Source of the DNA: Meloidogyne chitwoodi
Taxonomy: Eukaryota; Nematoda; Chromadorea; Rhabditida; Meloidogynidae
DNA: 64,000 bases
NCBI GenBank assembly: GCA_015183035.1
Contig: JACZZP010000002.1
Location: forward strand, 868,001-932,000
Reading direction: 5' to 3'
Part shown: one piece after another, positions 13,516 through 23,690 of the stretch
Layout: the number at the start of each line of letters is the position of its first letter
Position numbering within the stretch: the stretch's first letter is position 1
Made by a program: the position numbers and the translations under genes
Notes under the pieces: generated by a model
The model's database searches: none
The model's input: the letters and a program-made list of their open reading frames with translations, nothing else
What the model was told of the DNA's origin: nothing

Positions 13516-15345
13516 ATGGAAAATAATGATGGAAAAAAACAACAAAAACAACGTAGAAAAATAATTCCTTGGAGACCTGAAAATGCTAATCCAAATTATT
13601 TAACATTAATAAAAGGCTTTGTTGGAAAAGAATTGTCAAAAGTGGCATTGCCTGTTTGTATTTATAAATAAATTAGTAAAATGGGAAATTTTAGTAGAAG
13701 GAATAGATAAAATCGGCAATAAAGAATAAATATAAATTTTTATTTTTTTACAAAAAACCCTCTGAATTACCCTGAAGATTCAATTACATAAATATTATTA
13801 TATTGAAGTTACTGGTTACTTCACTATATTATTATTTTGATAATTTTAAATTACACAAAAAAAAGTAAAACTATTAATAAAAGATTTAAAAAAAAGGTTG
13901 AATTTAATGAACCATTATCGATGCTTCAACGCCAAACTGAAGAATTGGAATATTCTTATTTATTAGATCTTGCTTCAAAAGAAAATGATTTATTTAAAAA
14001 AATGGCTTTAATTTGTGTTTTTGCTATTTCTGGTTATTCTACAATTTCTTTACGATGTACAAAACCATTTAATCCATTAATGGGTGAAACTTTTGAATGT
14101 GATAGAAGAAATGATAAAGGATGGTGTTCAATTGCAGAACAGGTATATTTATATTTTTATAGATATTTTTAATTAATAAATTTTAAAAAAATATATTTAA
14201 AATAATGGTTTAATTTTTTACAGATTTCTCATCATCCACCAGGATCTGCACTTTACGTTGATGGAACTTTTTGGTCTTTACAGCAATATTATAGCTTAGA
14301 ATCTAAATTAAAAGGTACAAATATTTGCCTTAAGCCTACTGGAAAGACAATAATAAAATTTAATGATGGAAATACTTTTAGTTATGAAAAGGTTTTTTTT
14401 TAATATTTAATAATAAAATTTAAATATTTTTCTCTAATAAAATTGTAAGAGAGAAATTTCTAAATATTTGTATATTTTTTTAAAATATTTAATTTTTCAG
14501 TTGCCAACATTTACAAGTTTAGATTCAATAATAAATGGAGGAAATTCAAAAAAGAATGGAAATTTAAATGAAAATAATTATGTAGAATGTATTGGTCAAT
14601 TAATTATTAAAAATTCTAAAGCAAAAGCTGTTTTAATCTTTCATCCAAACAATAAAAAGTCTGAACAATTTTTTACAAAAAGGGTTAGTAAAAAAGTAAT
14701 TTGCCATTTTTAATTAATTTTAGTTAACAGGCAAAGTTTTGGATAATGAAAATATTGAAAAATATCAAATAGAGGCATGCTGGGATAAATGGGCAAAAAT
14801 TTTTAAAATTAATGGAGAGTCGAAATCTGAGGAATTTATTTGGAAATCAACAGAATTGCCGTAATATTTAATTTTTTTAAATAATTAAATTATTAAAAAA
14901 AATAGTTTAAATGCTAATAAAATGCATAATTTTACACAATTTGCTATTGAATTAAATGAAGAGGAAATTGGTGTTGCACCTACAGATTCAAGGAGAAGGC
15001 CTGATCAAAGATTATGTGAACTTGGAGAATTTGGAGCAGCTAATCGATTAAAAAAACGTTTGGAACAAGCACAGAGGGAAAGAATTAGACAAAATGGGAA
15101 AGGTAAATTTAAATTAAATTTTAAAATTAAAAAAGTCTTTATAGGAGAATTCCTATTAGTTTTCCTCTAATAAATGTTATTTGCCTTTTAAATATATATT
15201 TAAATTCAATTTTAAAGATTATCAACCAAAGTGGTTTGTATTGGACAATTCATTAAATGAACCATTTTATAAATTTTTAAATGATTATTGGAAGGCAAAG
15301 GAAGAACAAAATTGGAACAAATGTCCTGAATTGTTTGCCGTTTAA
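13516..15345 (+). CDS. Oxysterol-binding-protein-related protein (short, lipid-binding domain only)
   Basis: Lipid transfer protein of the OSBP/ORP family, which moves sterols or phosphoinositides between membranes. Exon 1 starts at 13516 (MENNDGKKQQ) and carries the IIPWRP...GKELSKVALP entry segment. It joins in frame at 13897 to VEFNEPLSMLQRQTEELE. The family signature EQISHHPP is created across the next splice (EQ at the end of one exon, ISHHPP at 14221). Later exons give YVECIGQL, the ACWDKW segment, VAPTDSRRRPDQRLCELGEF and the ending FVLDNSLN...WNKCPELFAV, with the stop at 15343-15345. Length is about 400 residues. No PH domain, ankyrin repeats or transmembrane segment was seen, so this is the short ORP type; the long types have 700 or more residues. 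Which worm obr gene it matches cannot be settled by eye. Confidence 0.93.
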
Positions 15346-16047
15346 TTAAATTTATACTCTTTCAATATTTTTAAATTAAGAAAAATTTTAATAAATTTTG
15401 TGTTTTTACCAGATATTTATAATTAAATCTTTTATTTTTCCTAAAAAAGTAAAAAGTCAATATTTTTTATTAACAATTTTTATATATTACTAATAAATAA
15501 AAAATATACATATATAAAATAAGAAATAAATTATTCTCACAGATGTTTATTTAGATGTTGTCATTAAAAAAAAATAAATATTTACAAGATTGGACATTTG
15601 TATATATTATGTATAGGGGATTTGGAATCCATGTACTTATATGAATATGATAGAACGAAACTTTCGGACGCCCACAAATGTTTATATAAAAGAATTAGTT
15701 TATCTGTATTTTAAAAGAGAGCCAACTGGTAAAATAATTTATTTAACAATTTTGTAGCATGATATTAATTCTATATTCAAGTGAAACTTGATACTAGAAG
15801 TGTTGGTCCGGAAGCTTCGGTCTGCCTAAATATATAATTATTTAATATAAAATTAGTTTTCATTTTTTTACTATTTTTTAACAATTTTTGACATTTTTTT
15901 AATTTCTTTTATTGATTAAAATATTTTTTCCTTTATAACCGCAGTTATTTTTACTTTACTTTTCTCTTATTTAGTTGTTTTTAATATACAAAAAATAATA
16001 ATTGTCCACATCACTTTTATTTATTTTAATATCACAAAGAACGTCCC
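15346..16047. other. Intergenic, ORP 3' flank, containing MITE copy B
   Basis: A+T-rich, with the ORP 3' untranslated region at the left and a MITE (listed separately) in the middle. No gene was seen. Confidence 0.6.
15649..15826. mobile_element. MITE copy B, opposite orientation to copy A
   Basis: Ends GATAGAACGAAACTTTCGGA and TCCGGAAGCTTCGGTCTGCC are near inverted repeats of each other. The reverse complement lines up with 10911-11092 over its full length, sharing a block around CATGATATTAATTCTATATT and TTAACAATTTTGTAGCATG. The two copies have diverged clearly, so the insertions are not recent. Confidence 0.8.
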
Positions 16048-16119
16048 TGATAATTATTTAATATTTGGGCAGGTTTAATTATGATGTGAAGAAAATTGAT
16101 AATATTTAGTATATAAATA
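16048..16119 (+). promoter_or_regulatory. Putative metallothionein promoter: two TGATAA (GATA) sites and a TATA box
   Basis: TGATAA occurs at 16048-16053 and 16097-16102, and TATAAATA at 16112-16119, about 200 bases upstream of the metallothionein start. In C. elegans, GATA sites drive intestinal mtl expression. The same role here is inference; TGATAA is also frequent by chance in such DNA. Confidence 0.4.
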
Positions 16120-16319
16120 CAGCCAAAAAAGTGAATATAATTTCATAATTTAGTCAGTCATTTGCTTTTTCATTTAAAAAAGAGTAAATAAATTCTTTAA
16201 CTAAAAAAAGCTTTTTATTGACTTTTCTCTCATTTTACCCAATATTATCTCTTCTAATATTTTTTAATTTTTAGTTTTTAAAACAAATTTAACATTTCAA
16301 AATATTTACTAAACAAAAA

Positions 16320-16571
16320 ATGACTTGCGAATGCTGTTAGTTTTTTATTAAAATATTATTAATTTATTTATTTTTTATAGATTGTTGCAAACAAAATGTT
16401 TGTTGTCAAACTGGCGGTGGCTGCTGTAATGGTTGGAATACCTAAATAATAAAAATTAAATTCCCTTTTTAAATAGATGGATGCAAAAATTGTAAGTGTG
16501 CCAACTGCAACTGTTCTAAAGATTGTGGAGCAACTTGTGGTGCCAATGAGAAATCATGCTGTGCCAAATAA
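16320..16571 (+). CDS. Metallothionein (three small exons)
   Basis: Small cytosolic protein binding zinc, copper or cadmium through cysteines. The exons are too short for a plain reading-frame scan: 16320-16335 (MTCEC plus one base), 16381-16431 and 16477-16571. All have GT/AG boundaries (GTTAGT, ATAG; GTTGG, ATAG) and consistent phase. The spliced product is 53 residues with 17 cysteines in CxC and CC pairs; it has no His or Trp and one Tyr. The block CKNCKCANCNC closely matches the CKGDCKCANCHC type end of C. elegans MTL-1/2, which are about 63-75 residues. The stop is TAA at 16569-16571. The gene sits alone on this strand between the ORP and the REEP-like gene. Expression in gut and induction by metal or stress are inferred from the family and the upstream GATA sites. 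Confidence 0.88.
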
Positions 16572-16948
16572 TTGATGTTTTGAGAATTAAATGATGAAAA
16601 ATTAAATTGATTGCTAAGCAAATATTTCGAAAAATATTTTAAAATAATAAATATTTCTGATTTATATAATCGATTGAATAAATTGTAAAAATTAAATACT
16701 TTTGTGTTTTATTTTCAAAGTATACTATTTTATATAATATTTTATTTATTTTATGACCGTCCAGAAAAATTTTGTCAAATTCTTTCCACTTTTAAATTTT
16801 GCTAAACTAAAAAATTCAAAGTTGTTTTATTTATATAAACGATATATTTATACATACAATATAAATATTTAAGATATTATATTATATATACAATAATTTA
16901 CTTTTTAATTACAAACTAATTATTATTATTATTATCACTCCATTTCTA

Positions 16949-17988
16949 TTATTTTTTATTCTCATCTTTTTTCTTCACTTCCGCATATCTGCTTGGTACA
17001 GGATTGACCAATTTAGTTCTAGACTTTGGACGCAAATCGAAGTAAGCACTTCCCTGTTCCCCTCCTCCTTCAGCCATTGCCCTTTGGAGTGCTGCAAGTT
17101 GTTCTGGAGTTGGCAAAGAAGTATTCCCTCCTTCTATAGCACCAGCAGGACGATTGACATTTAGAGCTGTTAGAAGTTGGGAAATCATCTCTGGAGACAT
17201 TTGTTGTTGCTAAAATTAAATAAAATATTTTTAATTAATTTATTTATTTTTTACATTTTGTGGAGGACGAGTAACAGCAGAAGAACGATGACTAGAATTT
17301 GAAGATGATGCCTGAAAAAAATAAAAAAAATTAAAAAAATAATTGTTAAAAAATTATTAAACCTTTTGGTGATGAGCAGATTGGCTTTGTTGCGCCAAAG
17401 CTGTTTGACGACTCATTTCCAATAGCAACATAAGCAATCTAATCTTCAATGCTAAACGCCAAGGTCGAAGGAAGAACAAAGCAAAAAAGCCCAATTTTAG
17501 CGTATACCAGCCAGGAATTGCTCGAAATATAAAATCAAAGAGAGTAATAACCGCATAACAGGGCCTAAAAATTAATTTTAAATAATTATTTTTGTTAAAA
17601 GATTATTTTATTTATACCAATAAATAAGCATATCTTCATTGGTTGCCTTCTCTTCTGGATAGAAAAATGTCAGAATAAGTGGCACTCCTGTTAACACAGC
17701 ATTTGCAACAAAATCGGCACGTTCAGAGATCATTAGCCACAATCCAAATAGATTGACCAAAATCTTTGCCAATGCCCATTCGTCAATAGTCAGACTAGCA
17801 TTCTCTTTGATTTTAGTTAACCAACGAGCTGTGAAGTGTCGCTAAATGAAATTAATTAATTTATAAAAATTAATTTAAAAAATAACATGGTCAATGACCA
17901 AAGCTTCGATGTGCTCTTTGGCAACAGCAAATTGTTCATCAAATGTTCCAACGGCGAGAGGATGGGCAATTTGATCTTCTGCAGACAT
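16949..17988 (-). CDS. TB2/DP1/HVA22 family membrane protein (REEP/Yop1-like)
   Basis: Predicted ER membrane-shaping protein of the reticulon-like REEP/Yop1 superfamily. The start is at 17988 (MSAEDQIAHPLAVGTFDEQF) and the stop at 16949. The family core is spread over two exons. Residues about 55-100 carry a hydrophobic hairpin (LVNLFGLWLIMSERADFVAN, LTGVPLILTFFYP). Then come LIYWPCYAVITLFDFIFRAI and PGWYTLKLGFFALFFLRP, the typical YWxxYA...FP-Y-LK pattern. The C-terminal third is polar and Gln/Ser-rich, ending in the Lys/Glu-rich VKKKDENKK. Length is about 280 residues, longer than the roughly 190-residue REEP5 type. Exons are about 17930-17840, 17830-17620, 17570-17365, 17312-17255 and 17210-16949 (approximate). 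The exact paralogue is uncertain. Confidence 0.82.
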
Positions 17989-18365
17989 TTTTTTGTTGAA
18001 TGACGATTACGAAATGAAGAACTTATTTACAATTTTTAGAAGCACTTTATCTTTTGGTATATGAGATTTTAAAGGATATTTTTGTATTTAAATAGTAAAA
18101 CATTTAATAGAGAGAGAGAGAAAAAGAACAAAACTAAACAATTTTGGTTATCATTTTAAATTATTAAAAAAATTTCTACCTGATATTAATTAAAGTGATA
18201 TAGTATTTAATATAAATTTACTACTATATAAACTTAAAATCTTATTAAGTTTTTATTCATTTTTTAATTATATAAAATTTTTGTTTTTCTTCTTTTCTCT
18301 TCTAAATAAAGTATATTTTTATTCTTATTATTTTCAAAATTTTGTAAATTTTAGCTCTCGAAAAA
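17989..18365. other. Divergent intergenic region, REEP-like / TSR membrane protein
   Basis: A 377-base spacer with a short GA run (18110-18122) and otherwise A+T-rich sequence. Promoters of both flanking genes are expected here; no clear box was identified. Confidence 0.5.
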
Positions 18366-19152
18366 ATGGCTGAACCAATTCCTTTGGATCCGGCAGATTC
18401 CATTGTTTGGTCTGCACGTCTCGATGCATTTGATGAGGATACTTTGGAACCACCTCCGCGGAATGAGATTGCTAGTATTGGATCTCTTACAGATAAAGTT
18501 TGTAAAGATTTATTTAAAATAAGTTAAAATACTATTCTTTTTTTAAAGCTTAGTGATATCTCTTCATGCATCGAAAAAGAAATGGAATATCGAAAATCGG
18601 AGGGAAGATGCAAAGACTTGTAAGAAAAATTGTTATTTTATAATAATAAAAGTTTTTAATTTTAAAGCATTCACCGATTTCTTCGTTTGTTGCGTGGTCC
18701 TGTTATGTGGTTCTTAACTATTGCGAACTTTTTGTTTTGCCTTGTGACTGTAAGTAGTAAAAGTTTTTTTTTAAAAAAATAAATTTTTAGATTATAATGT
18801 GCATTGTTATTATTGTTTTGGCTTTGCAGTATAGGGCAAGAGCGATGGAGGTTAAATATTATTTTTAATTTAGTATATATATTTTTAGTATAATGATTTG
18901 AAAAGAGACCAGAGTAATGCAGCATGTTCAGTTATTTGGAGTGAATGGAGCGAATGTAGTGCTGCTTGTACTGATCGACATAATGATGACTATGATTTGC
19001 CAAATAGCACACGAAGAATTCTCTATTGCTACGGGAAATGTGGTAATGCTAATAGTGATGGTGGTTGTAATATAACTTCTGGTCTGAACAGAGATATGAT
19101 GAAAGATTTTGTACATTGCAATCTACATAGTTGCAAATTACCTGGTGAATAA
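18366..19152 (+). CDS. Single-pass membrane protein with thrombospondin type-1-like ectodomain
   Basis: Exons join as MAEPIPLDPADSIVWSARLD... (18366), LSDISSCIEKEMEYR, IHRFLRLLRGPVMWFLTIAN, IIMCIVIIVLALQYRARAME, and the last exon YNDLKRDQSNAAC... to the stop at 19150-19152. The product is about 200 residues. An acidic cytosolic N-terminus without a signal peptide is followed by one strongly hydrophobic segment (about residues 87-115). The Cys-rich C-terminus contains WSEWSECSAACTD, the start signature of a thrombospondin type-1 repeat. The rest (YCYGKCGNANSDGGC...VHCNLHSC) keeps six or more cysteines but is shorter than a full repeat. Type II topology is inferred. No function is known to me. 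Confidence 0.8.
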
Positions 19153-19474
19153 ATAAATAAATAAATGTATTTTGTTTTGTAATTTCATTATTGTGGATTT
19201 TGTATTGTAATTATTTAAATATATATATTTTATTGTAATAAATATTTAAATGAATTGATTGTACTATTTTTATTGATCGTAATTCTAAGTTTATCTAAAA
19301 AAATCCTAAAAAAGACGGGATTAATCAAAAAAGAGAAAAACAAATATATCTGCCAACTCATCTCTCTGACAATTTAACAAAAAAATTCTTTTTTCCTTTA
19401 AACTAAATAAAAATTTTAAAATGAGTGAAATGACTGTTTTTACAATCAGTCAGTCAACAAAAAAAGCATTAAAA
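19153..19474. other. Short intergenic region
   Basis: Holds the 3' end of the TSR gene (AATAAA-type signals near 19152-19245) and the start region of the Ly6-like gene. Nothing else was recognised. Confidence 0.5.
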
Positions 19475-20313
19475 ATGAAGAATAGACTGTTTACATATTT
19501 GGCTTTACTTTTTTCACTTTTAAATGCTGTTTTAAGTTTGTTTTAGATTTTTTAAATAAAATATTAATTTTAAATAAAATTTTAAGGAAATTAATAATTG
19601 TAAAATTTAATTTTGTTTTTTAATTTTAAAAACTATCAAATTTGATTAATTTTAATTAAATTCTAATTTGATTAAAAAATCGTTTACAAATTTAATTATT
19701 CTATTAGACAAAAATTAATTTTATAAGGAAAAGAAATAATGTATTTATAATAAATTTTAAATTTTTTCAGCACTCATTTGTCATCGAAAAGAATGTACAA
19801 ATACTCAAGAATGTATGTATGGCTGGGATACTTGTAACGAAAAATATTGTTATATGAGTGAGAGAATATATTAATCTTATTAAAAAAACATTTTATTTTT
19901 TAAAGTTCGTGCAAAAAATATAACAAATCCTTATCAATTTAATTTACGTAGAGGATGTATTAATGATCCACCACAAATTAAATATTCAAATGAATTAGCT
20001 CCATTTAGTTTTCTTAATCAATGCCAAAGAATGTAAGTTATAATAAAATATATAACTTTAACTCGTCCAATCTCTGCCCTTTTCCTCTATGACAACCTTT
20101 TAAAAACAAAACTTATTTTTAAATTTTAGTGTTTGGAAGGATATTGAATTTTTAATACAAATTTGTGCAGATATAGATTATTGTAATTTTTGTGAATCAT
20201 GGGTAGAAGCTGTTCCTTTAAAATCTGAAGCTATTTCTAATATTTCATTTTCTTTTAATTATATTATTTTGCATTTTTTATTATCTCTGTTATTTTCCTT
20301 AAATATTACCTAA
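19475..20313 (+). CDS. Ly6/uPAR-like secreted protein, probably GPI-anchored
   Basis: Four exons: 19475-about 19536 (signal peptide MKNRLFTYLALLFSLLNAVL), about 19772-19857, about 19906-20032 and about 20130-20313. All have GT/AG ends and matching phase. After the signal come LICHRKECTNTQECMYGW, CNEKYCY and later LRRGCIND. The closing ICADIDYCNFC resembles the CxxDxCN end that is diagnostic of three-finger Ly6 domains. The C-terminus is hydrophobic (YIILHFLLSLLFSLNIT) and ends the protein, as for GPI attachment. Length is about 150 residues. Worm relatives (ODR-2/HOT type) act at the surface of neurons; any such role here is inference. Confidence 0.72.
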
Positions 20314-20624
20314 TTTAACAACCAGCAGAACTAATAAAATACGAAAAAATTCATTTAAAAATAAAGATAAATAAGAACAAATTTATTTATTTCTGAAAAA
20401 TTAAATTTATTTATTTGATTTTTAATAAATTAATTTAAATTAGTTGTTACTAGTATTTCCACAAAAGATCAAAAATTACAAGTTTATATCATTACATATT
20501 TACTCAAATACATATAATTACAACACTTAAATAATACATTTATATATTTACAATAATGTTATTATTATATATATATACCTCTATATACAACATCAATACC
20601 TAAACATTACTATACAATATTTAC
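20314..20624. other. Convergent 3' region between Ly6-like gene and CK1 gene
   Basis: A+T-rich untranslated sequence of two tail-to-tail genes. A TATATATATATA run lies near 20570. No gene was seen. Confidence 0.5.
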
Positions 20625-22356
20625 TTATTTATCTTCCATTTGAATTTCTTTCGCCGTTTTTGCCTCAGATTTGCTAGACTTTGATTTTGCATTGGTAGAT
20701 TTTTTTGACGGTTTTTCCTCTTCTATTGCTGATGCCAATTGTTCACCTTCTGCACCATTAGCAACCTCTTGTGGATCATTTTGACTAGCTTTTTCCTCTT
20801 CTTTTTTGATTGCATAACTCTTGCTAAGTTCCATTGCAGTTCCAACAAGATTGGCAATATAAAAATAATTTGGAGTATCGTTTCTATTTGCACCCATTAG
20901 ATATACATAAATTGAAGTAAATTGTGGTGGACTAAAAAATCTAATTATATTTTAGAAAATTTTTAAAAATTAACCATCGTTTGAGCAAAAGACGAGAAGG
21001 AGAATAAATAGATTTAAGATAACGCAAAGCCTATTAAATTAAAAAAAATAACTTCAAATAAAATATTTAAAACTTACAGGAGTACTCTTATCCGTAACAA
21101 AATCCCAAGGAAAAGGCAACTGATTTTCATCTTCCATTGACGAGTCAAAAAGCTCAACCATTACATAGAACCAACCAATTAGATCATCAAAACGTGTCTA
21201 AAAAATTTTTAAAATTAAAAAAAAAAATCAATTTTAATTCTTTACTTGTTCTCTGCCTTTAACTGCATTTCCAGATGCCCATTCAGGAGTTCCCCGAAAA
21301 GGACAGATTGTACGTGGTGCTCGCAACTTTAATTTAAAAAATATTAAATAGAACATTTTAAATTCTCTTACCTGCCCTCCACCATCCGTATATAGTCGGG
21401 ACATTCCAAGATCATATAGAACACAAACAGGATCTGCAGCTCCTTTAGTGATCATTCCCATATTATCTGAAAAAATATTTAAAAAAAATATAAAAATATT
21501 AAAAAACCTGGTTTCATATCCCGATGCAAAAATCCATTGACATGTAGATCAAACAATCCTTTCAGAGAACCTAATGCTACACGGCAAACACGTTCTTTGC
21601 GTTCAAAACCTTTGACTTCATTGATATAGTCACGAACAGATCTATCACAAAACTCCAAAGCCATAAATTCAAGGGCTTCATCATTTTGATCTTGCAGCAT
21701 TCCCTTATCCAAAATACGAACAACATTAGCACTAGGATCCTTAAATAAAAAATTAATTAATTAACAAAAATTAAAAATTTACCCTTCTAAACAATTTCTC
21801 AAGAACAAAAGCTTCCCATTCAGCAGCAGAATTAGCACTCCCAGACATACTTCTTGCAACTTTAATAACCGCTAGGGTTTTATCTTTATTATCATTGTGT
21901 CTCACGCGAAATGCGACTCCATAAGTACCTGCACTGATTGTACTCTCAACAACCCAGACACCATTAAAGATCTCCTGTTTGAGAAACTAAAAATAAAATA
22001 TTTGAATATTTTATATAAAACATTTATTTACTAACTTCTTCCAAATCTTTTGCCTCTTTCCTTTGATTATCATCCATATTGTCCTTTTTTGTCATTCGAC
22101 TGGAAGCAACGGCAGACATTGCACGCGACTCTCTGGCCATCGTTGATCTAGAACGAGCGACTGACGAGACCTTTAAAAAAATTTTTTAATCAAATAAAAA
22201 TCCAAAATATAATTAAAAGCAAACATTTATGCGCTGACTTCCCGTTCCTTGAATTTTCTGGTCGAAGAGCTTTTTAATTTTGTCCTGTGCATCCTGTTTT
22301 GACATGGATGACTCCCGCCTCTTAGAATAGGTCGATCTGCGTTTCTTCTCATCCAT
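20625..22356 (-). CDS. Nematode-type casein kinase 1 family protein kinase
   Basis: Predicted Ser/Thr kinase of the expanded worm CK1/TTBK-like group. The start is at 22356 (MDEKKRRSTYSKRRESS), giving a basic Ser/Arg-rich N-terminus. The kinase fold begins with VVESTISAGTYGVAFRVR (glycine loop), then AVIKVARSM (ATP-binding Lys). The catalytic loop is HRDMKPDN, with DN supplied by the next exon at about 21467. The metal-binding motif is YDLGMSR, with DLG replacing DFG. RTICPFRGTPEWASGNA and the RFDDLIGWFYVMVELFD stretch are typical of CK1. The C-terminal 100 residues are Lys/Ser/Glu-rich, ending at 20625. The catalytic Lys and Asp are kept, so activity is plausible despite DLG. Many worm members are sperm-specific; that role here is inference. 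Confidence 0.88.
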
Positions 22357-22570
22357 TGGTATCTTGAGGATTGAATTTAGGGTTTTGAGTGTTTTGTTTA
22401 TTTGAATTTGATTTAGTTGATTTAAAGAAAAACATTGTTTTTATAGTAATTTGCTGAAAAAAATAATTTTCGGAAAAGATTAAATAAAAATAGAGTATTT
22501 TTCTAAAAAAACTTTTTCAAATTTAAATATTTGTCGATAATACAAAATGCCAAATATTTACATATATATT

Positions 22571-23136
22571 GGGAGCAGATCAACTGAGTCCGCACGACTG
22601 AGTACGACACAACTGAGTCCCGCACAACTGAGTCCTACCTCAACTGAGTCCCGGCACAACTGAGTCCCAGTTGTAAATACCTTATCTGAACGGGTCCCCC
22701 TTGTAAATGCCTCATCTGAACTGGGACTCAGTTGTGCCGGGACTCAGTTGAGGTAGGACTCAGTTGTGCGGGACTCAGTTGTGCCAGACTCAGTTGTGTC
22801 GTACTCAGTCGTGCGGACTCAGTTGAGGTGTACCCTATATATTTACTTTTTTGAATAAATATGACTTTTACGGGTACACCTCAACTGAGTCCGCACGACT
22901 GAGTACGACACAACTGAGTCCGGCACAACTGAGTCCCGCACAACTGAGTCCTACCTCAACTGAGTCCCGGCACAACTGAGTCCCAGTTCAGATGAGGCAT
23001 TTACAAGGGGGACCCGTTCAGATAAGGTATTTACAACTGGGACTCAGTTGTGCCGGGACTCAGTTGAGGTAGGACTCAGTTGTGCCGGACTCAGTTGTGT
23101 CGTACTCAGTCGTGCGGACTCAGTTGATCTGCTCCC
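22571..23136. repeat. Composite palindrome made of two head-to-head foldback units
   Basis: Unit 1 (22571-22835) is itself an inverted repeat. Its left arm is built from copies of CAACTGAGTCC and variants (CGACTGAGTAC, CAACTGAGTCCC), and its right arm from the reverse complement GGACTCAGTTG. Unit 2 (22872-23136) is also 265 bases and is the reverse complement of unit 1, including the unique centre (CTTATCTGAACGGGTCCCCC in unit 1). A 36-base A+T spacer separates them. The outer ends are GGGAGCAGATC and GATCTGCTCCC. It has no coding capacity and no clear target-site duplication. Confidence 0.9.
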
Positions 23137-23145
23137 ACTTTTACT

Positions 23146-23190
23146 ATACGGTTTTACATATAAAACACCAAGTTTGGATTTTATATCGGA
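23146..23190. repeat. Dispersed 45-bp repeat, copy 1
   Basis: Begins ATACGGTTTTACATATAAAA and ends GTTTGGATTTTATATCGGA. It matches 27446-27490 at all but a few positions. It lies between the composite palindrome and the next MITE. Confidence 0.75.
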
Positions 23191-23220
23191 GTAGCGTTGA
23201 TCTATATGGTGTTTATCTTA

Positions 23221-23371
23221 TGCCGTGGCTACACAAAAAACGCTTCGCGTCTTGCGGCTAAAAAGAGAATGGAAAATGAAGAGAGACAAAGACGCCGTTA
23301 GAGAAAATCTCTTCTGTTTCCGTACTCTTTTTAGCCGCAAGACGCTAAGCGTTTTTTGTGTAGCCACGGCA
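23221..23371. mobile_element. MITE with 48-bp terminal inverted repeats and TTA duplication
   Basis: The left end TGCCGTGGCTACACAAAAAA is the exact reverse complement of the right end TTTTTTGTGTAGCCACGGCA. Pairing continues through GCTT(C/A)GCGTCTTGCGGCTAAAAAGAG. TTA flanks both sides (23218-23220 and 23372-23374). A 3-bp TTA duplication suggests the PIF/Harbinger superfamily; that class assignment is inference. Confidence 0.85.
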
Positions 23372-23447
23372 TTAAGGATGGACACCACTCAGCCTCTAGA
23401 TTAATAAGAAAACTACTCTAGAAAAGCTTTTTAATGTGTGGTGATGT

Positions 23448-23530
23448 CGCCTGTATGGTGTAGTGGTTAACGTTTATGCATATAAATTGCATATGTCAGC
23501 AATTCCTAAGTTCATTGTACTCATGCGCAA
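23448..23530 (+). other. tRNA-like sequence 1 (degenerate tRNA or tRNA-derived SINE head)
   Basis: TGGTGTAGTGG at 23456-23466 matches the Pol III A box (TRGYNNARNNG) and is followed by TTAA as in D-loops. A B-box-like GTTCATTGTAC lies about 50 bases downstream, with a T7 run just after (23532-23538). The expected anticodon stem-loop and acceptor pairing are poor, so this is not a normal tRNA gene. Confidence 0.4.
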
Positions 23531-23601
23531 ATTTTTTTCATTTTCAACACATAATAAGAGAATAACAAGGCTTTAAAATTTTTTAAAGAGATTGTTTATA
23601 T

Positions 23602-23690
23602 GTTCTGCGTGGTGTAGTGGTTAAAGTTTTTGCTTATGACAAATATGTCAATGATCATGCCTGAGTTCCATACAGACAATTAGTTTTTCT
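23602..23690 (+). other. tRNA-like sequence 2
   Basis: It shares GTGGTGTAGTGGTTAA (A box 23610-23620) with the preceding tRNA-like sequence. A B-box-like GAGTTCCATAC follows at 23663-23673, and a T5 run just downstream. The spacing suits a tRNA, but the acceptor arms do not pair well. It is probably a second copy of a tRNA-derived repeat. Confidence 0.4.

Noticed and set aside
22571..23136. CRISPR-like array
   Set aside because: The repeated word is in inverted arms without unique spacers of constant size, and the host is a eukaryote.
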